A DNA stretch of 23,996 nucleotides, taken from assembly GCA_903905685.1 (NCBI GenBank), contig CAIVHI010000215.1, positions 1 to 23,996 on the forward strand, read 5' to 3'. Below the pieces are notes generated by a model. It made no database searches and was not told where the DNA came from. It was given only the letters and a program-made list of their open reading frames with translations. The DNA comes from an uncultured Bacteroidota bacterium. GTDB taxonomy: Bacteria > Bacteroidota > Bacteroidia > Chitinophagales > Chitinophagaceae. Both the position numbers and the translations under genes were made by a program. This document shows, one piece after another, positions 1 through 7,970 of this stretch (the stretch's first letter is position 1; each line of letters begins with the position of its first letter).

Positions 1-33
1 CCATTATCTAAAGTATTATATATCGACGACGTT

Positions 34-1569
34 CTAATTATTGATCAAGTAGTCCTTGACTTGCTGTATGTACGGATACATCACCATATCTTCGGAAAAC
101 ACCGGCACCCGCTCGCGAATTTCGCGATAGCATTTAAGCGTGGCCGATGATACCGAGCCCGATTGTTCCAGCGCATCTATGGCCTGAACAATGGTTATGG
201 CCTCTACCGCCAATATCTCGAAAGCATTTTCTATAACGCGGGCCGTGGTGAGGGCGGCATTCGTACCCATACTCACAATGTCCTGATTGTCGTTGTTGCT
301 GGGTATACTGTGGATATACATGGGGTTGGAGAGCATTTGGTTCTCGGCCGTGGTTGATGTGGCCGTGAACTGCGCACCCTGCATGCCGAAGTTGAAACCC
401 GGAACCCCGAGGTTGACGAACGGAGGCAGGATTTCGTTCAGTCCTGCATTGAGCAGGTAGTTCAACTGCCGCTCGGCAAGCATGCCCAATTTGGTGACGA
501 CGATTTTGAGTTTGTCCATCTCCAAGGCAATGTAGTCGCCATGAAAGTTGCCACCGTGATAAACGTGCTGCCCCGCAACATCGGTTATAGGGTTGTCGTT
601 GGCGGAGTTCAATTCGTCTTCCACCACCTTGGCCGTATTCCTGATGGTGTCCAGCACGGGTCCCAATATTTGGGGCACGCACCGCAGGGAGTAGTACTCC
701 TGCACCTTCTCTTTGAAAACCGCATCGTTGTTCTGCTCGGAATACAGGTGCTCTTCACGTTTGCGGAGCAAGGAGCTGTCGGCCAAGTGTTCGCGCATCA
801 TTGCGGCAATGTCCCTTTGGCCGGTGTGGCGTTTGGCTGCATTGAGGGGCTCAGAAAAATGGTCATCATATGCCTTCACGATTTCGTTGACGGCGCAGGA
901 CAAAGCTACCGACCACCGCAGGAGCTTGCGGGCATAATGCACATTTATGGCACCAATACCCGTCATTACCGAAGTGCCGTTCATCAGTGCCAACCCCTCG
1001 CGTATCTCCATTTTTACCGGCTTCAGGCCTTCAGCGGCAAATGCTTCTGCAGTGGGCATTCGGCGGCCTTGGTAAAATACTTCGCCCTCGCCAATCAATG
1101 CCAATGCCAAGTGTGCCAGTTGCACCAAATCGCCACTGGCGCCTACGCCACCATGTTCGAAAATGACCGGGAAAATGTTTTTGTTGAACAGGTCTTTCAT
1201 GAGGTGGATAAGAGCGGTGCATACGCCCGACTTGCCGAGCGACAGCGTGTGCATGCGGGTCAATATCACCGCCCGTACCATCAGCTCGGGCAGAGGGCGG
1301 CCCACTCCCGACGAGTGGCTCCTGATGAGGTTGTATTGCAAGGCCACACGGTTCTCTTCCTTCACCCTAAACTGCGCCATGGGCCCGAAGCCCGTGTTGA
1401 CGCCATATATGACCTTATTCTCGGCAAAACCTTTTAAAAATTCAAAACACGCATGCACCCTCTCATCGGTATCCGGAGAAATCGCGACTTTCTTGTGCCG
1501 GAAAAGGATGTCCAAGAAGCCATCCAAAGCCAAAAACTCATCCGACATCCATTCGTCAACATTCGTCAT
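34..1569 (-). CDS. tal: Tyrosine ammonia-lyase (aromatic amino acid lyase family)
   Basis: Member of the histidine/phenylalanine/tyrosine ammonia-lyase family, which removes ammonia from an aromatic amino acid to give an aryl acrylate such as p-coumarate. The 511 residues are full length for the family. Seen directly: the Ala144-Ser145-Gly146 triad in GGVGASGDLVQLAH that cyclises to the MIO cofactor, the catalytic Tyr55 loop in YGVNTGFGP, and Ser84-His85 in the substrate pocket (NLIRSHSSG). From memory, the whole chain resembles the characterised Flavobacterium johnsoniae tyrosine ammonia-lyase closely, including this pocket, so tyrosine is preferred over histidine as substrate. In flexirubin pigment clusters of this phylum such a lyase supplies the 4-hydroxycinnamoyl starter. 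It is divergent from a halogenase gene. The start is the only ATG that fits the family N-terminus. Histidine ammonia-lyase activity is the main alternative. Confidence 0.9.
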   Translation of the reverse strand: MTNVDEWMSDEFLALDGFLDILFRHKKVAISPDTDERVHACFEFLKGFAENKVIYGVNTGFGPMAQFRVKEENRVALQYNLIRSHSSGVGRPLPELMVRAVILTRMHTLSLGKSGVCTALIHLMKDLFNKNIFPVIFEHGGVGASGDLVQLAHLALALIGEGEVFYQGRRMPTAEAFAAEGLKPVKMEIREGLALMNGTSVMTGIGAINVHYARKLLRWSVALSCAVNEIVKAYDDHFSEPLNAAKRHTGQRDIAAMMREHLADSSLLRKREEHLYSEQNNDAVFKEKVQEYYSLRCVPQILGPVLDTIRNTAKVVEDELNSANDNPITDVAGQHVYHGGNFHGDYIALEMDKLKIVVTKLGMLAERQLNYLLNAGLNEILPPFVNLGVPGFNFGMQGAQFTATSTTAENQMLSNPMYIHSIPSNNDNQDIVSMGTNAALTTARVIENAFEILAVEAITIVQAIDALEQSGSVSSATLKCYREIRERVPVFSEDMVMYPYIQQVKDYLINN

Positions 1570-1574
1570 CTAAG

Positions 1575-1582
1575 CAAATTTT
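1575..1582 (-). promoter_or_regulatory. Candidate -7 promoter box for tal, abutting the start codon
   Basis: Read on the minus strand this is AAAATTTG, seven of eight bases of the Bacteroidota -7 consensus TAnnTTTG. Its last base lies five bases before the tal ATG, so a transcript would begin at or next to the start codon. No clear -33 TTTG is visible at the right distance, so the call is weak on its own; it gains some weight from the same arrangement at gltX and at the UMF1 transporter. Confidence 0.3.
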
Positions 1583-1672
1583 CGCTAAATTAGTTTGAAT
1601 TCCTTATTTCTAAAAAAATGCGCTTTCTTTGTAATGTCATTTAAAACCGCAGTTTCATAATATTAATATTTC

Positions 1673-2935
1673 ATGAAAAAGGAATTTGTAGACGTACTTG
1701 TTATTGGCGCGGGTCCGTCGGGCTGTGTTTCGGCATGTTATCTGCACAACAACAAGGTGAGTGTAAAGGTGGTGGAAAAAACAAAATTCCCCCGTTTGGT
1801 GGTTGGCGAAAGCCTGATTCCGCGGGTTATGGACCACTTTTCCGAAGCCGGACTGTTTCCTGCGCTCGATGCCGTGGGGTTCGAGAAAAAATTGGGCGCA
1901 CGCTTCATTCGCGGCAACGAAATCTGCATCTTCGAATTCAAAAATAAATATGGCAACGGTTGGGACTGGACTTGGCAGGTGCCACGGGCCGACTTCGACA
2001 ATACCTTCGCCCAAGAAACCATTCGGAAAGGGGTAGACCTGCAATTTGAGACCGAGGTGGTGGCGGTTGAGTTTGAAGGCCGCAACTCTGTAACCACGGT
2101 TAAAGACAGCCATGGCGAGCTGAGCGAAATACACGCCAAATTCATCATCGATTCCAGCGGTTATGGCCGGGTATTGCCCCGCCTACTCGACTTGGACACC
2201 CCTTCGAAGCTGGACCCCCACTCTTCCATATTCACCCACGTCAAAGACGTGAACCGCTCCGCAGGCGAGGAGGGTACTTTGATATCCTTCGACATCCTGC
2301 AAACCGAAGTTTGGCTCTGGGTGATTCCATTCTCCAACGGCAATACCAGCCTTGGCGTGGTGGGCCCTACCCACTTTATTGAATCGCTTTCAGCCTCCGG
2401 GAATACCTCGGAGGCAATGAACAACGCCATCAAGCTGTCAGACTATTATGTGAAGCGGTTTGGTGGGGTCGATTTCCTGTTCGAGCCCGTAAAGCTCACG
2501 AACTACTCCAAGTCGGTGAAGCGCATGTGCGGCAACGGCTTCGCACTCACCGGCAACAGCTCCGAGTTCCTCGACCCCGTCTTTTCATCGGGCATGGCCT
2601 TCGCAACCGAATCGGGCATGCTGGCGGCAAAGCTGATACACAAGGAGTTTCAGGGTATTGCGGTAAACTGGGAAGAAGAATTTACGGGCTACATGAAAAG
2701 AGGCATTGGGGTCTTCACCAGCTATGTAAAGGAGTGGTATACCGGCAATCTCCAAACGTTGTTCTTCAAACGCCCCGAGAATGAGGACGTGAAGCGCAAA
2801 ATTTGCGCCGTACTTGCCGGGTATGTGTGGGACGACACCAATCCGTTCGTCAGGAAACACGACAGCATCATCCGCAATATGGCCTACCTCATCAATGCGG
2901 GCAGCGACAGTTTTGCGGAAGCTCTCAAGAATTGA
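1673..2935 (+). CDS. FAD-dependent halogenase / tryptophan-halogenase-like oxidoreductase
   Basis: A 420-residue flavoprotein of the flavin-dependent halogenase group, which uses reduced FAD, oxygen and halide to make a hypohalous acid that is relayed to an aromatic substrate. Seen directly: the N-terminal dinucleotide-binding motif GAGPSG (residues 12-17), GESLIP (45-50), a lysine in F-x-x-K-x-G-A-x-F (Lys73) at the place of the family's catalytic lysine, and W-L-W-V-I-P (214-219), the WxWxIP motif that separates halogenases from monooxygenases. The family therefore fits on all three diagnostic sites. The substrate is not visible; lying divergent from a tyrosine ammonia-lyase, a phenolic ring of a flexirubin-like pigment or its carrier-bound precursor is the natural guess. 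The metallohydrolase starts 38 bases downstream, so the two are probably co-transcribed. A dehydrogenase or geranylgeranyl-reductase-like role is less likely. Confidence 0.85.
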   Translation: MKKEFVDVLVIGAGPSGCVSACYLHNNKVSVKVVEKTKFPRLVVGESLIPRVMDHFSEAGLFPALDAVGFEKKLGARFIRGNEICIFEFKNKYGNGWDWTWQVPRADFDNTFAQETIRKGVDLQFETEVVAVEFEGRNSVTTVKDSHGELSEIHAKFIIDSSGYGRVLPRLLDLDTPSKLDPHSSIFTHVKDVNRSAGEEGTLISFDILQTEVWLWVIPFSNGNTSLGVVGPTHFIESLSASGNTSEAMNNAIKLSDYYVKRFGGVDFLFEPVKLTNYSKSVKRMCGNGFALTGNSSEFLDPVFSSGMAFATESGMLAAKLIHKEFQGIAVNWEEEFTGYMKRGIGVFTSYVKEWYTGNLQTLFFKRPENEDVKRKICAVLAGYVWDDTNPFVRKHDSIIRNMAYLINAGSDSFAEALKN

Positions 2936-2973
2936 TTCGGATCGCACCAGTGCAAATCGCTATTTTGCGGGCC

Positions 2974-3594
2974 ATGAACGTAACGATAACCCCGGTACTG
3001 AATGATGCCTATAAGTCGTTGACCTATGTGGTATCGGTGGCGGGCAGTCAGGACGTGCTTGTGATTGACCCGGGGGAGCAGGTGGAGCGGCTGGCCACTG
3101 TGTTGGATACATTCGGGTGGCAACCCCAATTCATCGTGCTGACTCACGAGCATTTGGACCACATCATGGGCACCAACGCCCTCAAATTGAAGTACCGTGG
3201 AGCATCCTTGGTGTGTTCGGCGACTTGTGCGGGGAACATCGTAGACGACCGTATGAACCTTTCCTTCTTTACCGCGACTCCCTATGAGTCGGTACCCGCC
3301 GATGTTGCGATAACCGACGAAGAATACCTGAATTGGCACCTGCCGGTGATGTGCAAACCATTTGGAGGACATTCGCGGGGAGGCATGTTGATAGCGATGG
3401 ATGGCCGCCTGTTTGCCGGCGACCAATTCATCAAGGGTATGCCCACCCTCACCGCCCTACCCGGAGGCAGTAAGGACGATTTGGCCGAATGCCTGACGTG
3501 GGTGCAGCATCGTTTTCCACCCGAAACCCTCATTTTGCCCGGCCATGGAGAGCCATTCACCGTAGCCGACCTTACTCACGAGGTGACTTGCTGA
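2974..3594 (+). CDS. Metallo-beta-lactamase-fold hydrolase (glyoxalase II-like)
   Basis: A 206-residue protein of the metallo-beta-lactamase superfamily. Metal ligands are visible in the usual order: H-E-H-L-D-H at 58-63 (the HxHxDH motif), His133 in GGHSRGG, Asp150 in FAGDQ and His191 in LPGHGEP. Size and spacing are close to glyoxalase II and persulfide dioxygenase relatives, which act on thioesters or glutathione adducts. The ATG at 2974 was chosen because translation from it starts directly with the first beta-strands (MNVTITPVLND); an upstream in-frame start exists but would overlap the halogenase in a second frame. It follows the halogenase by 38 bases. In a pigment locus, thioester hydrolysis or release of a carrier-bound intermediate would make sense, but this is inference and the true substrate cannot be read from the sequence. 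Confidence 0.85.
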   Translation: MNVTITPVLNDAYKSLTYVVSVAGSQDVLVIDPGEQVERLATVLDTFGWQPQFIVLTHEHLDHIMGTNALKLKYRGASLVCSATCAGNIVDDRMNLSFFTATPYESVPADVAITDEEYLNWHLPVMCKPFGGHSRGGMLIAMDGRLFAGDQFIKGMPTLTALPGGSKDDLAECLTWVQHRFPPETLILPGHGEPFTVADLTHEVTC

Positions 3595-3695
3595 GGTGGT
3601 TTGGCGGATTTCCATTTTCCATGAAAAAGGATGTTCATTGGCGATGTAAAGGTTAGCCCTGCCAACGGCCCAAATTCGATATAGCGGAATAAGGG

Positions 3696-3920
3696 ATGCT
3701 TCAGGATGGGTGGTGGGTACGACTACATTTGGTGAACGGCGAGCGGTTTTCGGGGGTGTTTGAGAACAAATTGCACCTGAAAAACCAAACTAATGGTGCC
3801 GACTTTACAAAGCTGAATTCGAAGATTCTTTTTCGGCAAATGGGCTCTAGAAACTTGGCGGTCGTGGGTTGGGGTGCGATACCTTCGGCCTCATTTAAAA
3901 TGCACCCAGTCCCAACTTGA
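3696..3920 (+). CDS. Doubtful short ORF, 74 residues
   Basis: I do not recognise this product. It is open for 74 codons from ATG with a tryptophan-rich start (DGWWVRLHLVNG) and a mixed polar/hydrophobic body with no signal peptide, helix-turn-helix or membrane segment. It lies between the metallohydrolase and a decayed Fic-type gene, where the sequence is otherwise degenerate, so it may be a relic or chance opening. Apart from this ORF I see nothing recognisable in 3595-3990. Confidence 0.2.
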   Translation: MLQDGWWVRLHLVNGERFSGVFENKLHLKNQTNGADFTKLNSKILFRQMGSRNLAVVGWGAIPSASFKMHPVPT

Positions 3921-3991
3921 TCGTTGCCATGTTGCATTTGTCAGGTTATAGCCGTGCTTGGACTTAGACCCGTTCACCCCAGGTAGGCACT

Positions 3992-4415
3992 GTTTTCACT
4001 GAGGAATTCATGCGCGCCATGCTAAGCGAATGTATGGCAATGCCTAGGCTTGGGCAGGGGAATTCCATAATACCAATAAGGACATGGGTGTGGACAAATG
4101 GCAAATAACTACAGAGGTCAGCATGTTGATGGACGACATAAAATTTTGTCATGAAGCACACACTTTCAGTACCGGAGAATGTGCCTTGCGCGTCAAGCAT
4201 AGACTCGTCAGCAGCCATTGTTTTCCAAACGGAAATGGCAGACATGGCCGGCTCATGGCCGATATCGTAATCGAAAAACATTCAATTTGCCGCGCTCCAC
4301 GTGGGGCTCGGCAAATCCGGTAAAACCCGGCGACCAAAAGGCCACCAACCTTTGTGCCGTCAAGGCTGCCGACAAAGGCGATATACCGCCATTGCTTGCC
4401 CTTGCAAGGTCATGA
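3992..4415 (+). pseudogene. Decayed 'mobile mystery protein B' (Fic-domain) gene
   Basis: Three frames read in series rebuild the C-terminal two thirds of a Fic-family 'mobile mystery protein B'. Frame 2 gives FTEEFMRAM (from 3995). Near 4020 it must shift to frame 1, which gives AKRMYGNA, an in-frame TAG at 4045, then AWAGEFHNTNKDMGVDKWQI, HRLVSSHCFPNGNGRHGRLMADI. The last contains the Fic motif HxFxxGNGRxxR (4216-4260 region). Near 4275-4290 it shifts again to frame 3, giving NLPRSTWGSANPV and the family's usual ending AADKGD..LLALARS with a stop at 4413-4415. Two frameshifts and one stop (TAG in a place where relatives have Trp) mean no active enzyme is made. Fic proteins transfer AMP or related groups; this subgroup is usually paired with a helix-turn-helix 'protein A' and found on mobile DNA. 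No protein A partner or N-terminal third is recognisable upstream. Confidence 0.8.
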
Positions 4416-4540
4416 ATCGGTTATCATTGTCTTGTCAAATGCAGCTTCCGCTGTGGCCAATTCGACAAGACGCGATTCAAATCCCCCCACCCTCCCATTT
4501 TTATTTTTCTCCTCCACCACCCAATTGGCATGGGTTGCCG

Positions 4541-4548
4541 TAATTTTG
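4541..4548 (+). promoter_or_regulatory. Candidate -7 promoter box for gltX
   Basis: TAATTTTG matches the Bacteroidota -7 consensus TAnnTTTG exactly. Five bases (GGGCC) separate it from the gltX ATG, so the predicted transcription start falls on or next to the start codon. No convincing -33 TTTG lies 17-23 bases upstream. Its position supports 4554 as the start rather than an upstream in-frame ATG at 4530, which precedes the box. Confidence 0.45.
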
Positions 4549-4553
4549 GGGCC

Positions 4554-6074
4554 ATGAAAGTTCGTGTGAGATTTGCGCCCAGCCCTACGGGTGGATTGCA
4601 TTTGGGCGGTGTGCGTACCGTTCTCTATAATTACCTGTTTGCCAAAAAACATGGCGGCACGTTCATACTCCGCATTGAAGACACCGACCGCAACCGATTT
4701 GTGGAAGGTGCCGAGGAATACATCTTCAGCTGCCTGGAGTGGTGCGGACTCATACCCGATGAAAGCACCATTGCCGGTGGCAACTACGGCCCCTACCGCC
4801 AAAGCGAACGCAAGCCGCTATATCTCGAATACGCTCAAAAACTGCTCGACTCCGGCCACGCTTACTATGCCTTCGATACGACCGAAGAATTGGAAGCCAT
4901 GCGCGAACACTACAAAGCCAACGGCTACCCCAATCCCCAATACGACCACAATACGCGCATGAAAATGCGCAACAGCCTCACGCTCACCAAGCCGGAGGTG
5001 CAAAAACTGCTCGACGACCAAACACCCTATGTGGTGCGCATCAAAATGGACCCGAACGTACTGCTCACCATCACCGACATGATTCGCGGCGAGGTCACTT
5101 TCGACTGCGCGCTTGTGGACGACAAGGTATTGCTGAAGGCCGACGGCATGCCCACCTACCACTTGGCCGTGGTGGTGGACGATTACCTCATGGAAATCAC
5201 CCATGCCTTCAGGGGAGAGGAATGGCTGCCCAGTGCGCCCGTCCACATCCTGCTTTGGGAATACTTGGGGTGGAAGCACCAAATGCCCCAATGGGCGCAC
5301 CTGCCCTTGATATTGAAGCCCGATGGCAACGGCAAACTCAGCAAGCGCGATGGCGAACGCCTTGGCTTCCCGGTTTTCGCCATGAATTGGACCGACCCCC
5401 GCACGGGTGAAGCCGCACGCGGCTTCCGCGAGTTGGGATTCATACCCGCAGCATTCACCAATATGCTGGCCATGCTGGGATGGAACGACGGTACCGGCAA
5501 GGAAATCTTTACGACCGAAGAACTGTGCGAGCGTTTTTCCATAGAGCGCGTCCACAAAGGCGGCGCGAAATTCGACTACGAAAAAGCCAAGTGGTTCAAC
5601 AACCAGTACATCCAGCAAATGGATGCCGACAAATTGTTCGAGCTGGTAAAACCCTTCGTCGTTGCCAAATTCCCCAATGCCGAAGACACTTTGCTGCGCA
5701 GGGTGATTGCACTGGTGAAAGACCGCTGCACCCTGCTCACCGATTTTTGGGAACAAGGGCATTTCTTCTTCACGACGCCCGAAGTGACGGAGTTACAGGC
5801 CATTCGTGAGAAGTGGTCGCCGGCGAAGGCGGCGTTCTTTGCCGCTTGGGCGGAAGCCTGCCACAAAAACGACTACCCCGATGCCCACCAAATGGAAGCC
5901 GATTTTGCAGCACTTGCTGCAACACACCAACTCAAGAAAGGAGAGCTCATGCTGCCGTTGCGCATCATGCTGGTGGGCGGTAAATTCGGCCCGGGGGTTT
6001 TCCACATCTCCGAGTTGATTGGTGGTTACGAGACTTCAGTGCGCATTCGTGCGGTACTGGAATTATTGTCGTGA
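4554..6074 (+). CDS. gltX: Glutamate--tRNA ligase (GluRS)
   Basis: Class I aminoacyl-tRNA synthetase that charges tRNA-Glu (and possibly tRNA-Gln in organisms using the amidotransferase route) with glutamate in the cytosol. The 506 residues are normal for a bacterial enzyme. Seen directly: the N-terminal FAPSPTGGLHLGG with the HIGH signature as H-L-G-G (16-19), RIEDTDR after it, and the KMSKS loop as K-L-S-K-R starting at Lys261. The C-terminal helical anticodon-binding part is complete and ends at 6074. Start chosen at 4554 because MKVRVRFAPSPTG matches the family; an upstream ATG at 4530 adds eight unrelated residues and lies before the likely promoter box. The gene stands alone: a decayed gene precedes it and mreC follows after 176 bases. 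Confidence 0.96.
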   Translation: MKVRVRFAPSPTGGLHLGGVRTVLYNYLFAKKHGGTFILRIEDTDRNRFVEGAEEYIFSCLEWCGLIPDESTIAGGNYGPYRQSERKPLYLEYAQKLLDSGHAYYAFDTTEELEAMREHYKANGYPNPQYDHNTRMKMRNSLTLTKPEVQKLLDDQTPYVVRIKMDPNVLLTITDMIRGEVTFDCALVDDKVLLKADGMPTYHLAVVVDDYLMEITHAFRGEEWLPSAPVHILLWEYLGWKHQMPQWAHLPLILKPDGNGKLSKRDGERLGFPVFAMNWTDPRTGEAARGFRELGFIPAAFTNMLAMLGWNDGTGKEIFTTEELCERFSIERVHKGGAKFDYEKAKWFNNQYIQQMDADKLFELVKPFVVAKFPNAEDTLLRRVIALVKDRCTLLTDFWEQGHFFFTTPEVTELQAIREKWSPAKAAFFAAWAEACHKNDYPDAHQMEADFAALAATHQLKKGELMLPLRIMLVGGKFGPGVFHISELIGGYETSVRIRAVLELLS

Positions 6075-6123
6075 GGCTGCCACATTGGGCACCAAAAAGA
6101 ACTGCCTAAACGGGAAAGAAACG

Positions 6124-6131
6124 TACTTTTG
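6124..6131 (+). promoter_or_regulatory. Candidate -7 promoter box upstream of mreC
   Basis: TACTTTTG is an exact TAnnTTTG match in the 176-base gap between gltX and mreC. It would give a leader of roughly 110 bases before the GTG of mreC. A -33 element at the usual distance is not clear. No conserved RNA structure is recognised in the leader. Confidence 0.35.
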
Positions 6132-6250
6132 CCGACAAAGGTTTCAAATTGACCAACACCTTGGCTTAAGTAGCGATATAAAGGCCGAGGCGGGGCGAAG
6201 GCACCCGTGATTAGGCCGATTGGGAATCTGCCAACCTTTTCAGCATTACC

Positions 6251-7111
6251 GTGCGGAATATCATATTATTCATACGTCGGTTCTTCAACCTCATTTTGTT
6301 TTTGGCGCTGGAGGCGTTCTGCATGGTCATGGCTATGCACACCAACACCTTGCAGGGCAACGACTTGGTAAGCTCGGCAAATTTGATATCCGGCACCATC
6401 TACAAGAAGCAGAGCGACGTGGCCTACTACTTCAGTTTGAAGAAGATGAACGACAGCCTGTTGGCCGAGAACGCCTTCCTACGCAATTCCATGGCCCGCA
6501 TCCGCAGTTACGACACCCTACGCGATACCGCAGTCCACCGCAAATTCGCCACCGGCGACTCCACCAAGCACATCGTGAAGTATGCCGACTATGTATATCG
6601 CACCGCTCGCGTCATCAACACCACCACCACTGCGCAAGACAACTACCTGACGCTGAACCGTGGCAGCAACGACGGCATTGAGAAAAACATGGCCGTCATA
6701 TCGGCTACCGGTATTGTGGGGAGGGTGGAGCACGTTTCGGCCCACTTCAGCAGCGTACTGTCCATTTTGAGTGCCAAGCAGAAAGTGAGTGCGAAACTTA
6801 AAGACGGCACCACGGGCTACATCGTTTGGGACGACAAGCAACCTGAATACCTCCAGATGGTGGATGTGCCACAGCAGGTGGATGTGAAGAAGGGCGATAC
6901 CGTATACACCGCCATGTACTCGCTATTCTCCCCCGATATCATGATAGGTACCGTCCAGAAATCGGAGCCGGTTAAGAAGAATGCCATGCAGTTGCTCTAC
7001 ATCCGCTCCTCCACCAACTTCCACAACCTGCAATACGTATATGTAATCGAAAATAAGATGAACGGCGAAAGGAAGGCCACTGAAGACTCGGTTGCCGTAA
7101 AATCAAAATGA
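6251..7111 (+). CDS. mreC: Cell-shape determining protein MreC
   Basis: Bitopic inner-membrane scaffold of the elongasome; MreC links the cytoplasmic MreB filament with MreD and the cell-wall synthases RodA and PBP2. The 286 residues show the family layout: a short basic N-terminus, one membrane anchor at about residues 6-28 (LFIRRFFNLILFLALEAF), a coiled-coil stretch around residues 50-85 (KKMNDSLLAENAFLRN), then the periplasmic double beta-barrel domain with GIEKNMAVISATGIVGRVE, which is highly typical. The start codon is GTG at 6251; it gives the expected family N-terminus and no nearby ATG would keep the membrane anchor. mreD follows after 10 bases. Unlike the common order, mreB is not next to it. 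Confidence 0.93.
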   Translation: MRNIILFIRRFFNLILFLALEAFCMVMAMHTNTLQGNDLVSSANLISGTIYKKQSDVAYYFSLKKMNDSLLAENAFLRNSMARIRSYDTLRDTAVHRKFATGDSTKHIVKYADYVYRTARVINTTTTAQDNYLTLNRGSNDGIEKNMAVISATGIVGRVEHVSAHFSSVLSILSAKQKVSAKLKDGTTGYIVWDDKQPEYLQMVDVPQQVDVKKGDTVYTAMYSLFSPDIMIGTVQKSEPVKKNAMQLLYIRSSTNFHNLQYVYVIENKMNGERKATEDSVAVKSK

Positions 7112-7121
7112 CGAAATCCAG

Positions 7122-7667
7122 ATGAACGTAATCCTCAAAAACCTGCTGCGGTTCTGCATCCTCATCCTGTTTCAGGTGTTGGTGCTCAACCGTATTACGT
7201 TGTTGTGGTGGACGGAGCCTACCGGGTTCCCGCCTTTCATGCCGCACATCTACCAACTGGCCATTTTGTTGATGCCCTTCGAGACCCCGGTATGGCTCTT
7301 GCTGTTGTCGGGCTTTGCCGTAGGCATCAGCATCGATGCCTTTATGGATACGGCGGGCATCAATGCCTTTGCCACCGTGCTGCTGGCCTATTGGCGCACC
7401 AACATACTGACCACCCTACTCCCCAGAAGCCTGAACGAATACTCGGGTTTGGAGCCCACCATCAAGAATATGGGGGCTTTCCCGTTCCTGTCTTACAGCC
7501 TCATCCTCATCATATTCCACCACTTGGCCTATTATTTGCTGCTGGCTTGGTCGTTTTCGGAGTTTGGGAGGTTGTTGTTGCAAGTGGGGGCTGCAACAGT
7601 CACCTCCATGATTTTTGTGGTGATTTACGTTTTGTTGTTTACCAAGCAGGAAGTGGCACGGCTATAG
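7122..7667 (+). CDS. mreD: Rod-shape determining protein MreD
   Basis: Polytopic inner-membrane protein of 181 residues that works with MreC in directing lateral cell-wall growth. It is strongly hydrophobic, with about five or six membrane helices, and contains the conserved MreD stretch GFAVGISIDAFMDTAGINAF followed by ATVLLAYWR. It begins 10 bases after the mreC stop, so the pair is co-transcribed. The gene usually next in line, for penicillin-binding protein 2, is absent; a small membrane protein gene follows instead. Confidence 0.9.
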   Translation: MNVILKNLLRFCILILFQVLVLNRITLLWWTEPTGFPPFMPHIYQLAILLMPFETPVWLLLLSGFAVGISIDAFMDTAGINAFATVLLAYWRTNILTTLLPRSLNEYSGLEPTIKNMGAFPFLSYSLILIIFHHLAYYLLLAWSFSEFGRLLLQVGAATVTSMIFVVIYVLLFTKQEVARL

Positions 7668-7725
7668 TGGCCCCATCGGGCAATAAGCATCTTCATTTCA
7701 TCGGAAATTATAAATACGCAAACCA

Positions 7726-7959
7726 ATGGCACGCGACGACGATTTTGAAAACGGTAAAACCTATCGGAGTTTCCGTGCGGGGCTCGACATGGGCATGGGC
7801 ATGATCTATGTTTGTTTTGGGGGAGGCATCATCTACCTCAAGGCATTCGTCAACATGGACCTAGGTCCCAAAACGGCCTATACCATTGGTGGGCTTATGG
7901 TGGCCTACGGGCTATTCCGCCTGTATCGGGGCATCCGCAGTTTTGGAAAAAAAGGATGA
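7726..7959 (+). CDS. Small two-helix membrane protein, unknown function
   Basis: A 77-residue protein with a polar N-terminus (MARDDDFENGKTY) and two predicted membrane helices, about residues 22-42 (GMGMIYVCFGGGIIYL) and 50-68 (TAYTIGGLMVAYGLFRLY), ending in a basic tail (RGIRSFGKKG). I have seen similar short proteins in this phylum but cannot attach a function. It lies 58 bases after mreD on the same strand, so it may ride on the mre transcript. The minus-strand acetyltransferase converges on it and ends 11 bases away. Confidence 0.75.
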   Translation: MARDDDFENGKTYRSFRAGLDMGMGMIYVCFGGGIIYLKAFVNMDLGPKTAYTIGGLMVAYGLFRLYRGIRSFGKKG

Positions 7960-7970
7960 TGAGTAACCGA

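Noticed and set aside
541..1437. 298-codon open frame on the plus strand opposite the ammonia-lyase gene
   Set aside because: The minus-strand lyase is unmistakable; this antisense opening follows from its codon use and shows no family motif.
34..1569. Calling the lyase histidine ammonia-lyase (hutH)
   Set aside because: The Ser-His pocket occurs in HutH too, but overall resemblance is to the Flavobacterium tyrosine lyase and the neighbour is a halogenase, not other hut genes.
4530..4553. Upstream ATG start for gltX at 4530
   Set aside because: It adds MGCRNFGA, absent from the family, and precedes the TAATTTTG promoter box.
4818..5762. 314-codon open frame opposite gltX
   Set aside because: Shadow of gltX; the product is rich in His, Val and Gly without any recognisable motif.
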